Shown here one piece after another: positions 35,740 through 45,100 of a stretch of 64,000 bases of DNA; the first letter of the stretch is position 1, and the number at the start of each line of letters is the position of its first letter. Position numbers and translations under genes: made by a program. The notes under the pieces were generated by a model. It was given only the letters and a program-made list of their open reading frames with translations. It was not told the origin of the DNA and did not search any database. The stretch comes from Ignavibacteriales bacterium UBA1304 (GTDB lineage: Bacteria > Bacteroidota > Ignavibacteria > Ignavibacteriales > Ignavibacteriaceae): positions 62,001 to 126,000 of the forward strand of contig DBTY01000038.1 in the NCBI GenBank assembly GCA_002307295.1. Direction: 5' to 3'.

Positions 35740-37158
35740 ATGTTAGAATTACAAAGAACAATTGCAAACCCGGTATCTATGTCAGGCGTGGGTCTGCATA
35801 CCGGAACGACTTGTACAATGACTTTTAAACCTGCTCCAGAAAACTATGGAATTAAATTTATCCGTACTGATCTTGGCGGCAGACCTGAAATACCTGCAAC
35901 AACCGACTATGTGGTAGACGTTTCGCGCGGAACTACATTAGCTCTTGGCGAAGCTACCGTTCACACTGTGGAACACGTATTAGCTACAATAGTGGGCTTG
36001 CAGATAGATAATATTATTATAGAACTAGACGGAATTGAACCTCCAATTGGCGACGGCAGCGCAATTCAATATGTAGAAGCCTTAACAAAGGCTGGATTTG
36101 TACAGCAGTCTGCGCCTAAGGATTATCTAATTATTGACGAAACAGTCACTTATCATAATGAAGAAAATCAGATTGATATAGTCGCTTTGCCGTTAGATAA
36201 TTACAGAATGACCGTTATGGTCGATTATCAGAATCCGGCATTAGGAAGCCAGCATACTGGTCTTTTCGATTTAGAAAAAGAATTTGTCACTGAATATGCA
36301 TCTGCAAGAACATTTTGCTTTTTAAGCGAAGTTGAACACCTTTCCGATCTTGGACTTATTAAAGGCGGCGATATTGATAATGCTGTCGTGATTGTCGATA
36401 AGCAAATGAACGAACAGGAATTGGAAGGGCTTAGAAATAAACTCAAAATAGACGGAAACGTCACCATAGGCGAAAACGGAATCTTAAATAGCAAAGAACT
36501 TAGATACCGTAACGAACCAGTGCGTCATAAGCTGCTTGATCTTATGGGCGACTTAGCTTTAATTGGCGTTCCAATAAAAGCGCAAATTCTGGCTGCGCGT
36601 CCTGGGCATATGGCAAATGTTGAATTTGCAAAACTCATCAGAAAATTATATCAGCAGAAAAAAATTGTAAAAAAATATCAGTTAGTAAAAAAAGAAGGGG
36701 TCGTTTTAGACTCTACGGCAATACAAAAAATTCTGCCGCACAGATACCCATTTTTGCTTGTTGATAAAATTATTTATTTAGACTTAGACAAAAAAGTTGT
36801 GGGGATAAAAAATGTTTCTATAAACGAACCATTCTTTGAAGGACATTTTCCTGGTCAGCCTATCATGCCCGGAGTATTGATAATTGAATCAATGGCTCAG
36901 ACTGGCGGAGTGTTATTGCTTAACTCTTTCCCTAACCCTGAAGAAAAACTTGTTTTGTTTATGCAGATAAATAATGCAAAGTTTAGAAAGCCTGTTCATC
37001 CTGGCGATCAGCTTCATCTTGAAGTGGAACTGGTTAACAGAAAAAGCAAAATTATTATGATGAAAGGAAAGGCGTTTGTAAATGAAGTTTTAGTCGCCGA
37101 AGCTGAATTTATGGCTGGCGTTGTTGATAGAGACGAAAAGATAAATACTAATAAATAG
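35740..37158 (+). CDS. lpxC/fabZ: Bifunctional UDP-3-O-acyl-GlcNAc deacetylase / 3-hydroxyacyl-ACP dehydratase
   Basis: The 472-residue protein is a fusion. Residues about 1-305 are LpxC: SMSGVGLHTGTTCTM, the zinc-binding VHTVEHVLA and a later HKLLDLMGDLAL. Residues about 325-470 are FabZ: LPHRYPFLLVDKI and FFEGHFPGQPIMPGVLI with the catalytic His. LpxC performs the committed step of lipid A synthesis, and FabZ dehydrates 3-hydroxyacyl-ACP, the same acyl donors that LpxA and LpxD use. The fusion is a known trait of Bacteroidota/Chlorobiota. lpxA follows after 10 nt. Confidence 0.97.
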   Translation: MLELQRTIANPVSMSGVGLHTGTTCTMTFKPAPENYGIKFIRTDLGGRPEIPATTDYVVDVSRGTTLALGEATVHTVEHVLATIVGLQIDNIIIELDGIEPPIGDGSAIQYVEALTKAGFVQQSAPKDYLIIDETVTYHNEENQIDIVALPLDNYRMTVMVDYQNPALGSQHTGLFDLEKEFVTEYASARTFCFLSEVEHLSDLGLIKGGDIDNAVVIVDKQMNEQELEGLRNKLKIDGNVTIGENGILNSKELRYRNEPVRHKLLDLMGDLALIGVPIKAQILAARPGHMANVEFAKLIRKLYQQKKIVKKYQLVKKEGVVLDSTAIQKILPHRYPFLLVDKIIYLDLDKKVVGIKNVSINEPFFEGHFPGQPIMPGVLIIESMAQTGGVLLLNSFPNPEEKLVLFMQINNAKFRKPVHPGDQLHLEVELVNRKSKIIMMKGKAFVNEVLVAEAEFMAGVVDRDEKINTNK

Positions 37159-37168
37159 GAACTTATGT

Positions 37169-37945
37169 ATGAATAATATTCATCCTACTGCAATTGTAAG
37201 TAAAAAAGCGAACATCGGCGATAACAATACTGTTGACGCTTTTGCTGTAATTCAGGACGACGTTCAGATTGGGAACGATTGTTATATCGGTCCTCACGCT
37301 GTAATTTATGACGGCGCCCGCATTGGCAACAAAGTTACTATTTATCAATCCGCTTCTGTCGCGCATGTTCCGCAGGATCTTAAATTTGATAAAGAGTCTA
37401 CTCTTTTTATTATTGACGACGAAACTACTATACACGAGTTCGTTACTTTGCACAGAGGAACAAAAGAAACCGGTTTTTCTAAGATCGGCAAAAAATGCCT
37501 GCTAATGGCTTATGTGCATATAGCGCATGATTGCGTTATAGGCGATAATGTTATTCTATCAAACGGCGTCCAGATAGGCGGTCATGTTACTATTGGCGAT
37601 TGGGCTATTATCGGCGGAATGACTCCTGTGCACCAGTTTTGTAAAGTCGGCAGACATGTTATGATTGGCGGAGGTTTCAGAGCTGTACAGGACGTGCCTC
37701 CTTTTATTCTTGCCGGAGCAGAACCTCTTAAGTTTGCCGGACTTAATTTAGTCGGGCTAAGGAGAAGAGGTTTTACTAACGATGAAATTTACGATCTTAA
37801 AAAAGCATATGGTTATATTTACAACTCTCCTTTAAACATGACTCAGGCAAAAGCTAAAATTACCGAAGAGCTTGGCGGAAAAAAATATATAGACGAAGTG
37901 TTGGCTTTTCTTGAAGAAAGTAAAAGAGGACTTATTGGAAGGTGA
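37169..37945 (+). CDS. lpxA: UDP-GlcNAc acyltransferase
   Basis: The 258-residue left-handed beta-helix protein has many hexapeptide repeats (for example NIHPTAIVSKKANIGDN and GDNVILSNGVQIGGHV), the catalytic His in VHIAHDCVIG, and a C-terminal helical domain (from about residue 195, RRRGFTNDEIYDLKKAYG). It adds the first 3-hydroxyacyl chain to UDP-GlcNAc, the first step of lipid A synthesis. Its direct link to LpxC-FabZ groups three consecutive activities. It overlaps the next gene by 4 nt. Confidence 0.97.
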   Translation: MNNIHPTAIVSKKANIGDNNTVDAFAVIQDDVQIGNDCYIGPHAVIYDGARIGNKVTIYQSASVAHVPQDLKFDKESTLFIIDDETTIHEFVTLHRGTKETGFSKIGKKCLLMAYVHIAHDCVIGDNVILSNGVQIGGHVTIGDWAIIGGMTPVHQFCKVGRHVMIGGGFRAVQDVPPFILAGAEPLKFAGLNLVGLRRRGFTNDEIYDLKKAYGYIYNSPLNMTQAKAKITEELGGKKYIDEVLAFLEESKRGLIGR

Positions 37946-38667
37946 TCTGGAAATTTATTAATACCGGGTTTAATACCGGCAAATATAATATGGATTACGA
38001 TCTTAAGCTTGCGCATGAATGTAAAACTGATGAAGCTTTTTTCAGAATATACGGATGGAAGCCATTTTGTATTTCTCTTGGGGCAAATCAGAGTTATGAT
38101 TCAATAGACTCAGAAAAAGCTTCTGACGAAGGCATTGATATTGTGAAACGACCTACCGGCGGCAGAGCCATCCTACATGCGGAAGAAATTACTTATTCGG
38201 TTATTATAAGCCTCTCCTGCGGGCTTACTGCAATGCAGATCTACGAAAAAATAAATCAGGCTCTATTACGCGGATTGTGTAAATACGATAAAACGCTTGA
38301 GAAAGCAGAACTTGAAAAAAAACAACCTGATTTCAGGCAGGCTTATAAAGAAGAAAAAAGCGCGGCTTGTTTTGCAAATTCTGCAAAGAGCGAAATTAAG
38401 TTTGAAGGAAAAAAGTTAGTCGGAAGCGCGCAACGTAAAATGGAAAATATTATTCTTCAGCACGGCTCTATTTTATGCGGACCGCTTCATAAAAAAATAA
38501 CAGATTATCTGAAATTATCAGATGAAGGGAAAGAGCTCTTAGTTCAGGAAATGAACAAGAGCGCAGTCGATTTGGAGAGCATATTAGGTAAAAAAGTTGA
38601 TTATGATAAATTAAGCGATTCTCTTTCGCTTGAATTTAAAGACTACTGGAATAATATTATTAACTAG
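37942..38667 (+). CDS. LplA/LipM-family lipoyl-protein ligase or octanoyltransferase
   Basis: The 241-residue protein belongs to the BPL/LplA/LipB fold. RPTGGRAILH at 70-79 is the substrate-binding loop, and GKKLVGSAQRKM at 157-168 holds the conserved Lys. Cys143 in SAACF and the following ILQHGSIL fit LipM-type octanoyltransferases, which form an acyl-Cys intermediate. Ligase (LplA) activity cannot be ruled out. The start is GTG overlapping the lpxA stop. It would modify the lipoyl domains of 2-oxoacid dehydrogenases. Its link to lpxA and panB is probably operon packing, although octanoyl-ACP ties it to fatty-acid synthesis. Confidence 0.85.
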   Translation: MIWKFINTGFNTGKYNMDYDLKLAHECKTDEAFFRIYGWKPFCISLGANQSYDSIDSEKASDEGIDIVKRPTGGRAILHAEEITYSVIISLSCGLTAMQIYEKINQALLRGLCKYDKTLEKAELEKKQPDFRQAYKEEKSAACFANSAKSEIKFEGKKLVGSAQRKMENIILQHGSILCGPLHKKITDYLKLSDEGKELLVQEMNKSAVDLESILGKKVDYDKLSDSLSLEFKDYWNNIIN

Positions 38668-38685
38668 TTAAAACTGGAAATTATT

Positions 38686-39501
38686 ATGAGCGTACATACA
38701 GATTTTAGAAAAATTACAACAAAAACATTTATGCTGATGAAACAGAGCGGAACTAAAATAGCAGCTCTGACGGCATATGATTATATTACTGCAAAGCTTG
38801 TAGATCAGGCAGGCGTAGATTTTATTTTAATTGGCGATTCTCTTAGCAACGTTTTTCAGGGCAACGAAACAACTTTGCCCGTAACAATGGACGAAATGAT
38901 TTATCATACTAAGGCGGTTACAAAAGGCGTTCAGCGCGCAATGGTTGTGGTCGATCTTCCTTTCATGTCTTATCAGTTGTCCGTTGACGAAGGTTTCAGG
39001 AACGCGGGACGTATAATGAAAGAAACTTCCGCTGGAGGCGTAAAACTTGAGGGCGGCGAACGAATAGCCGAAACAGTTCGTAAAATTACTGAAGCCGGAA
39101 TTCCGGTGATGGGGCATCTTGGCCTTACTCCGCAAAGCATCCATCAGTTTGGCAGCTATAGAGAAAGAGGGAAAAACGAAGAAGAAGTTGAAGAGTTATT
39201 AAAAGACGCAAAAATTATTGAACAGGCGGGAGCCTTTTCTATTGTGCTTGAAAAAGTGCCGGCCGCTGTGGCAAAAAAAGTTACAGAGAGCGTGAGCATT
39301 CCTACAATAGGCATTGGCGCAGGCGTCGAGTGCGACGGGCAAATTCTTGTTACTCCTGATATGCTTGGCCTTACGCAGGATTTCCATCCTCGTTTTGTTC
39401 GCAGGTATGCAAATCTTTCGGAAGAAATTATTAACTCGGTAAAAAAATATACTGAAGACGTAAAACAAAAAGCTTTTCCTTCCGAAAAGGAAAGCTACTA
39501 A
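38686..39501 (+). CDS. panB: 3-Methyl-2-oxobutanoate hydroxymethyltransferase
   Basis: The 271-residue TIM-barrel enzyme matches PanB: KIAALTAYDYITAKLVDQAG, the metal-binding GDSLSNVFQGNETTLPV, GGVKLEGGE, MGHLGLTPQSIHQFG and PTIGIGAGVECDGQILV. It adds a hydroxymethyl group from methylenetetrahydrofolate to 2-oxoisovalerate, giving ketopantoate for pantothenate and CoA. Other pan genes are not in the window. It starts 18 nt after the lipoyl-transfer gene. Confidence 0.97.
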   Translation: MSVHTDFRKITTKTFMLMKQSGTKIAALTAYDYITAKLVDQAGVDFILIGDSLSNVFQGNETTLPVTMDEMIYHTKAVTKGVQRAMVVVDLPFMSYQLSVDEGFRNAGRIMKETSAGGVKLEGGERIAETVRKITEAGIPVMGHLGLTPQSIHQFGSYRERGKNEEEVEELLKDAKIIEQAGAFSIVLEKVPAAVAKKVTESVSIPTIGIGAGVECDGQILVTPDMLGLTQDFHPRFVRRYANLSEEIINSVKKYTEDVKQKAFPSEKESY

Positions 39502-39540
39502 ACTAATTCTTTAATTATTTTTATTGAAGTTCCAAAACTA

Positions 39541-40653
39541 ATGACAAAACGTTTCATTTTCTTTCTGTTAATTTTATACGGATTCATTGCGTTTCCGCAA
39601 AATAAGATTTCTGATACTTATCTGGAAGGGGCTATAATCTCTTCTTTCCAATTTGAGAACAAGGATATCTGGGTTGCGACATACGGACAAGGCATATACC
39701 ATTACATTGCAAGCGAAGACAAATGGGAAAACTTTACTACTCAAAAAAGCAATATTGAGCAGGACTTTTTTTACTGTATAGCTGTCAGCAAAGATTATGT
39801 TTGGGCGGGCTCTGGCGAAGGGCTTTTTACTTATGAAGTGAAAAAAAAGCAGTGGCACAAACGGAAATTCAGCGCGGGCGGCGAGCTTGGCAATTGGATC
39901 AGGTCTTTTTGCTATGACAAAAAAGAAAATACTTTATGGATTGGCAGGTTTTTTAATCTTACCAAGTTAGACGTTGCAAAACAAAAATATTCCGATTATG
40001 ATTTGGCTTATAACGGCGACACAAAATCCAATAACATTAAAGCCATTAGAATGGACGGCGACAGCCTTATTTGGTTTGGAACGGAATCGGGCGTGCATAA
40101 ATATTACAGAAATAAAAAAATTGAAAACCCTAATTCCAGAGTTTATATGAGCAATAAAGGAAGCAGTTTCAAGGGGGAAGGCGAAACAGTTTCCATTTCC
40201 GATTTTGCATTTGACCGCTCAAGCGTCTGGTTTGGCACGGATGAATTTATTACTCCGCAAAAACCTAAGTTTAACGTCGGAGGCATTTTTAGATATAACC
40301 GTAAAAACAAATGGGAAAAATTTGATCAGGAGGACGGATTGCCTTCTAACGGAGTTTACTGTTTGGAAAGCACCGGAAATAAAATATGGGGCGGTCTTTA
40401 TTCATTTAATACAAAAGACAAAAAAGACGATCCCAAGGGAATTATTTTGATAGATAAAGCGTCTAATAGCATAATGAATATTGACTTAGACGAGCTTGGA
40501 ATAAAATCGCGGAAAATTTCAAGCATGGCTTTTGACGGCGATTATTTATGGTTCGGAACGGATAACGGGCTAAGCAGGCTTTTACTTTCAAACCCGTTTG
40601 CTAAATGGTCTCTTCAAAAAAATAAAGAAAAAATAAATAAAAATTATCGGTAA
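39541..40653 (+). CDS. Secreted beta-propeller protein with two-component-regulator-propeller-type repeats
   Basis: The 370-residue protein has a signal peptide (about residues 1-19). It then has repeats of the form [IVL]W[FVA]G[ST]xxG[LV]xxY: IWVATYGQGIYHY, VWAGSGEGLFTYE, LIWFGTESGVHKYY, VWFGTDEFI and LWFGTDNGLSRL. These are like the Reg_prop/YxG blades in sensor domains of hybrid regulators, but no kinase or membrane domain follows. A free-standing periplasmic or surface propeller is the likely form. Function is unknown. It ends 3 nt before hldA, so it is probably co-transcribed with the heptose genes. Confidence 0.78.
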   Translation: MTKRFIFFLLILYGFIAFPQNKISDTYLEGAIISSFQFENKDIWVATYGQGIYHYIASEDKWENFTTQKSNIEQDFFYCIAVSKDYVWAGSGEGLFTYEVKKKQWHKRKFSAGGELGNWIRSFCYDKKENTLWIGRFFNLTKLDVAKQKYSDYDLAYNGDTKSNNIKAIRMDGDSLIWFGTESGVHKYYRNKKIENPNSRVYMSNKGSSFKGEGETVSISDFAFDRSSVWFGTDEFITPQKPKFNVGGIFRYNRKNKWEKFDQEDGLPSNGVYCLESTGNKIWGGLYSFNTKDKKDDPKGIILIDKASNSIMNIDLDELGIKSRKISSMAFDGDYLWFGTDNGLSRLLLSNPFAKWSLQKNKEKINKNYR

Positions 40654-40656
40654 GAA

Positions 40657-41646
40657 ATGATTATCTCAAAAAACAGACTTAACGAAATAAAGAAGAATTT
40701 TCAGGGAAAAAGAATAGCCGTAATTGGCGATATGATGCTCGATTCCTATACCTGGGGCGACGTTAAAAGAATTTCGCCCGAAGCTCCGGTTCCTGTAATT
40801 GAAGTTAATGAAGAATTTAACAGATTTGGAGGAGCGGCTAACGTAGCTGTTAATATCCTTAAACTTGGCGGTTCTCCGTTTCCTATCGGAATAATCGGCT
40901 CCGATAATTATGGCGCTATCTTTAGCGATCTTATCAATACTGCTGGAATAGTTTCTACCGGACTTATAGTAGACCCCAAGCGTCCTACTACGACAAAAAT
41001 CAGGGTCATAGCCCGCGATCAGCATGTAGTGCGTATTGATAAAGAAAGCAAGGAATATATTGGCAGAGAAATACAAAATAAAATTTACGATACGCTGCTA
41101 AAAGAAATTAACAATATAGATGGAATTATTCTTCAGGATTACAACAAAGGGGTTTTAACTCCGGCTTTAATTAAAAGAATAATTACCTTAGCGAATAAGA
41201 AAAAGAAACTTATAACTGTAGACCCTAAATTTCAAAACTTTTTTTCCTATAAAAACGTTACTGTATTTAAACCCAACCGCAAAGAAGCCGAAGACGTTTT
41301 AGGAATGAAAATTAAAAGCGAAGCCGATCTGATTGAAGCTGGTAAAAAACTGCTTTCCAAATTGAATTCTAAATATCTGCTGCTTACTTTAAGCGAAGAA
41401 GGAATTGCGGTTATAGAAAAAGGGAAAGATATTAGACGCATGCCTACGAAAGCTAGAAAAGTTGTAGACGTATCAGGAGCTGGCGATACAGTTATCTCAA
41501 CTCTCACTATGGCTCTTTCTGCGGGCGCGGATATTATGGAAGCCGTTTATTTAGCTAACTACGCGGGCGGTTTAGTTTGCGAAGAAGTTGGAATTGTTCC
41601 AATTGAAATTAACTCTTTGTTTGATATTGTAAAGCGAGACGAATAA
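40657..41646 (+). CDS. hldA: D-glycero-beta-D-manno-heptose-7-phosphate kinase (HldA/RfaE domain I type)
   Basis: The 329-residue PfkB-family sugar kinase has IAVIGDMMLDSYTWGDVKRISPEAPVP in its start region, FGGAANVAVNILKLGG, LQDYNKGVLTP, and the catalytic VDVSGAGDTVIS near the C-terminus. It is the kinase half of what is the bifunctional HldE in E. coli. Overlap with the adenylyltransferase gene hldC confirms the pathway, ADP-heptose synthesis for LPS core. A general carbohydrate kinase is the only alternative, and context argues against it. Confidence 0.93.
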   Translation: MIISKNRLNEIKKNFQGKRIAVIGDMMLDSYTWGDVKRISPEAPVPVIEVNEEFNRFGGAANVAVNILKLGGSPFPIGIIGSDNYGAIFSDLINTAGIVSTGLIVDPKRPTTTKIRVIARDQHVVRIDKESKEYIGREIQNKIYDTLLKEINNIDGIILQDYNKGVLTPALIKRIITLANKKKKLITVDPKFQNFFSYKNVTVFKPNRKEAEDVLGMKIKSEADLIEAGKKLLSKLNSKYLLLTLSEEGIAVIEKGKDIRRMPTKARKVVDVSGAGDTVISTLTMALSAGADIMEAVYLANYAGGLVCEEVGIVPIEINSLFDIVKRDE

Positions 41647-42125
41647 TGAGCGTTATTGAAGATAGAAACGAACTTATAAACGTAAGAAAAAAATTAAAAG
41701 CTGAAAATAAAAAAGTTGTTTTTACAAACGGCTGTTTTGATATTTTGCACTCCGGGCACGTGGATTACCTGAATAAGGCGAAAGCTTCTGGCGACGTTTT
41801 GATAGTCGGAATAAACTCTGATGACTCAATAAAAAGGATTAAAGGAGAAAAGCGCCCTATAATTAATCAGCAGGAGCGCGCTTTTTTAGTTGCAAACTTG
41901 AAAGCAGTTGACTATGTTACATTTTTCGGCGAAGATACTCCTGAGATAATTATAAACGATCTGATTCCCGATATCCTTGTTAAGGGCGCCGACTGGGCTC
42001 TTGATAAGATAGTGGGCAGAGATACCGTAGAAAAAAACGGCGGCGTGGTTAAAACAATTGAATTTGTTAACGATCAGTCCACATCAAAAATTATTAATAC
42101 TATACTTAAGAAAAGCGGCAATTGA
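41646..42125 (+). CDS. hldC: D-glycero-beta-D-manno-heptose-1-phosphate adenylyltransferase (HldC/RfaE domain II type)
   Basis: The 159-residue nucleotidyltransferase has FTNGCFDILHSGHVDYL with HSGH at 35-38, then IVGINSDDSIKRIKGEKRPI and ILVKGADWALDKIVGRD, which mark the RfaE C-terminal family. It forms ADP-heptose from heptose-1-phosphate and ATP. It overlaps hldA by 1 nt and the tamB start by 4 nt. Kinase and adenylyltransferase are separate polypeptides here, as in several non-enteric groups. Confidence 0.95.
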   Translation: MSVIEDRNELINVRKKLKAENKKVVFTNGCFDILHSGHVDYLNKAKASGDVLIVGINSDDSIKRIKGEKRPIINQQERAFLVANLKAVDYVTFFGEDTPEIIINDLIPDILVKGADWALDKIVGRDTVEKNGGVVKTIEFVNDQSTSKIINTILKKSGN

Positions 42126-45100
42126 AAAAACTGGAAGAAAATAGTACAAAAAAGCAAAAAAAAAGATCGATATTCCACAAAATTGTTAATGGATTTATTG
42201 GGTTTTTTTTAGGGCTTTTTTTACTCATTCTTTTAATAATCGGTTTTTCTCAAACTTCTTATTTTAGAAGTATCCTTCGGGAACAGGTAATTAAAATTGC
42301 CAATTCTTCTCTGAATGGTACTATCAATATAGGCAAAATTGACGGCACTATATTTTCATCACTGATATTAAGCGACGTAACCGTGAATATGAAGAGCGAT
42401 ACTCTTCTTCACTCAAAGCTTATTGAAGTGCGAGTTAGTCCTTTACAAATTCTTTATAAAAAAATATACGCCCGAAAAATTTATATAGAAGGCGCAAAAA
42501 TAGGGCTGCTAAAAGATACTTCCGGCTCTCTTAACATTTCTAAATTATTTAAGCCTAAAGAAAAAGACACTACTAAATCTTCTTTCCCATTTAAAATTAA
42601 AGTAGCTGAACTGAAGCTTGCTAATATTGACTTTTCGTTGCAGGATGAATCAAAGAAAAACAGCGTTGAGTTTTACGACTCCATGAATATGAGCGACTTA
42701 AGAATTAAAAATCTGAATTTGTCTTTAAGCGCAACTGCCGATATTGACAATAACGATTTTGAGGCTTATATAAATAATATTTCATTCGGCGCTAATATCA
42801 ACAGATTTGGACTTGCTGAATTTAAAGGAGATTTTTTAATTAATCCTAAACGGATTATTATTGGCGGCGTAAGAATAAAAACAAGAGAATCGGAAATTAA
42901 CCTTTCCGTAAAGAATGAAGGGCTTAATGTATTTGGCTCTATTACAAAAGACAGCGTAAATAAATCAATAACAGATTTAGAACTTGATCTTAAAAAGTTT
43001 TCTTTCAATGATCTTTCAAAATTTGTTCCTTCGATCAATTATTTAAAAGGCGAAGTTGAAGCAAGTTTAAAGGCTTCGGGAAATATTAGTCAGATTGAGA
43101 TTAAAAAATTAGCTCTAAATTATTTAGACACAAAGCTTAATTGTTCCGGCTCGGTTAAAAACATCAACGCCGGCAGTAAAATGTTTATCGCGGCAAATTT
43201 TAAAAAATCTTATATCGATGAAAACGACTTTAATAAACTAATTGCCGGATTGAATCTGCCGGTTTATAAAAATTTAGATAAAGTTAAAATTGACACTCTA
43301 AATTTTGAAGGAGAGCCGTTAAACTTTAAAGCCAAACTTAAGGCCGTTTTTACGGAAGGCTCAATCAATACCGCTCTTAAAATAGACTTACGGCCAAAAG
43401 ATATTATTTATGATCTCGATTTTATAACGCGCGATCTTAATCTTGAACCTATACTGAAATTAAAAACCAAGCTAAATTCTACAGGCAAAATTACAGGGCA
43501 GGGAATATCGCCTAATACAATAAAAGCGGACGTTAATTTAAGCGCCGACGCTTCATATTTGGGCGGCGATAGATTTGATTCGTTTAAGTTAATTGCAAAT
43601 GCCGAGAATAAATTAGCGACTCTCAAGTTATTTGCCGTTGCAGGAGAGACAAAAATGGACGTTAACGGGCAGCTTGATTTTACAGATGCAAACAACCCGG
43701 GTTATACTGTTAATTCTTTGTTTAAAAAGTTAAACCTGGCTCCTATCCTTAACGATTCTACTATGCAGAGCGATTTGAATTTTACTTTTGATATAAAAGG
43801 ACAAGGTTTTAATCCAGATAAACTTACGTGCAGAGCAAGACTTAAATTAGCGGAATCCTCATTTACGGGATATAATGTAGATAGCACTGAATTGCGTCTT
43901 CGTATAGCGGATAGTTTGAATGAAAGGGTCGTGAAGCTAAATTCAGAGCTTGCCAACATTGCCTTTAGAGGCAAATTCTCTATTAAAAATATTGTAGGTA
44001 TTGTGCTGGATCAAACGCAATCGGTTAAGAATGAAATCTTCAAGAAAATAAATCAGTATTATCCTTCGTTAAAATTAACAGCTCAAATAAGCGGCGAAGC
44101 GGTTACAAAACCAGCGCTCTCAAATGCCATTAAGAGCGATTCTGTTTATGTAAACTATGTAATTCAGTTTAAGGATTTTTCGTTCCTCTCTAAATTTTTT
44201 AATTCAGCTCAGTTTGAGATTGATGGGAAAATTGACGGTAGATATTCTTCAGGACCTGATGGAATGAAACTACAGACCAACACTAATATCAATTATTTTC
44301 AGTTTGTAACAGATACTACGTCGCTTTTAATATCGGGATTAAAATGCGATTTGTTTTTCTCCGATGATTTTAAAACGTCATCGAGCAAAGATATTAAGTC
44401 AATAATTAATTTTGCTACGGATAAAATTTCTACAAGCAGCGATATTCAAAAAATTAAGCTTAACGCTGAACTGAAAAATGATTTGCTTACATTTAAAGCC
44501 GCGGCGGATTATGAAACAAAATACAGCGGCGCAGTAAGCGGTTTCGTCGACGTCGCAGGCGATGCAATAGATCTAAAGCTTGATACGCTAAAGTTTAATT
44601 ATGATAAGCTAAAAGTTCAGAATTCCGGAGCTATTGATATAACGCTTCATGATAATAAATATGACGTTAAAAGTTTAGTTTTAGCCGCAGGCGCTGCAAA
44701 ATTTAGCGTGTCAGGCATTGCCGATAATCAAGGGGATCAAAATCTGGTCGTTAATTTTACGACGTCTAATATTAAGGATATTCTTAAATATATAAACGGC
44801 GAAGAAAATAATATTACTGATGCAAAAGTTAATTTGAACGCTAAAATAACAGGCACATTCGCTTCGCCAATAATAGGAACAGAACTGAAAATCGACTCTA
44901 TTATTTTTAAAGATAAGAACTTTGGCAATTTGAGTTGTCTTGCAAGTTATAAAGAAAAGAACGCTGTTTTTGACGTTAAGTTTTCTGATCTGACGCGCAG
45001 CGATTCTGTAACAAAATTTTCTATGAAAGGAAATCTTCCAATTGATCTTGCTTTTGCAGGCGTTGAAAAACGATTGCTTGACGATGAAAACCTGAAGATT

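Noticed and set aside
39470..39500. An inverted repeat at the end of panB that could form a hairpin.
   Set aside because: It lies inside the coding region, has a bulge and no T-tract follows closely, so it is not a convincing terminator.
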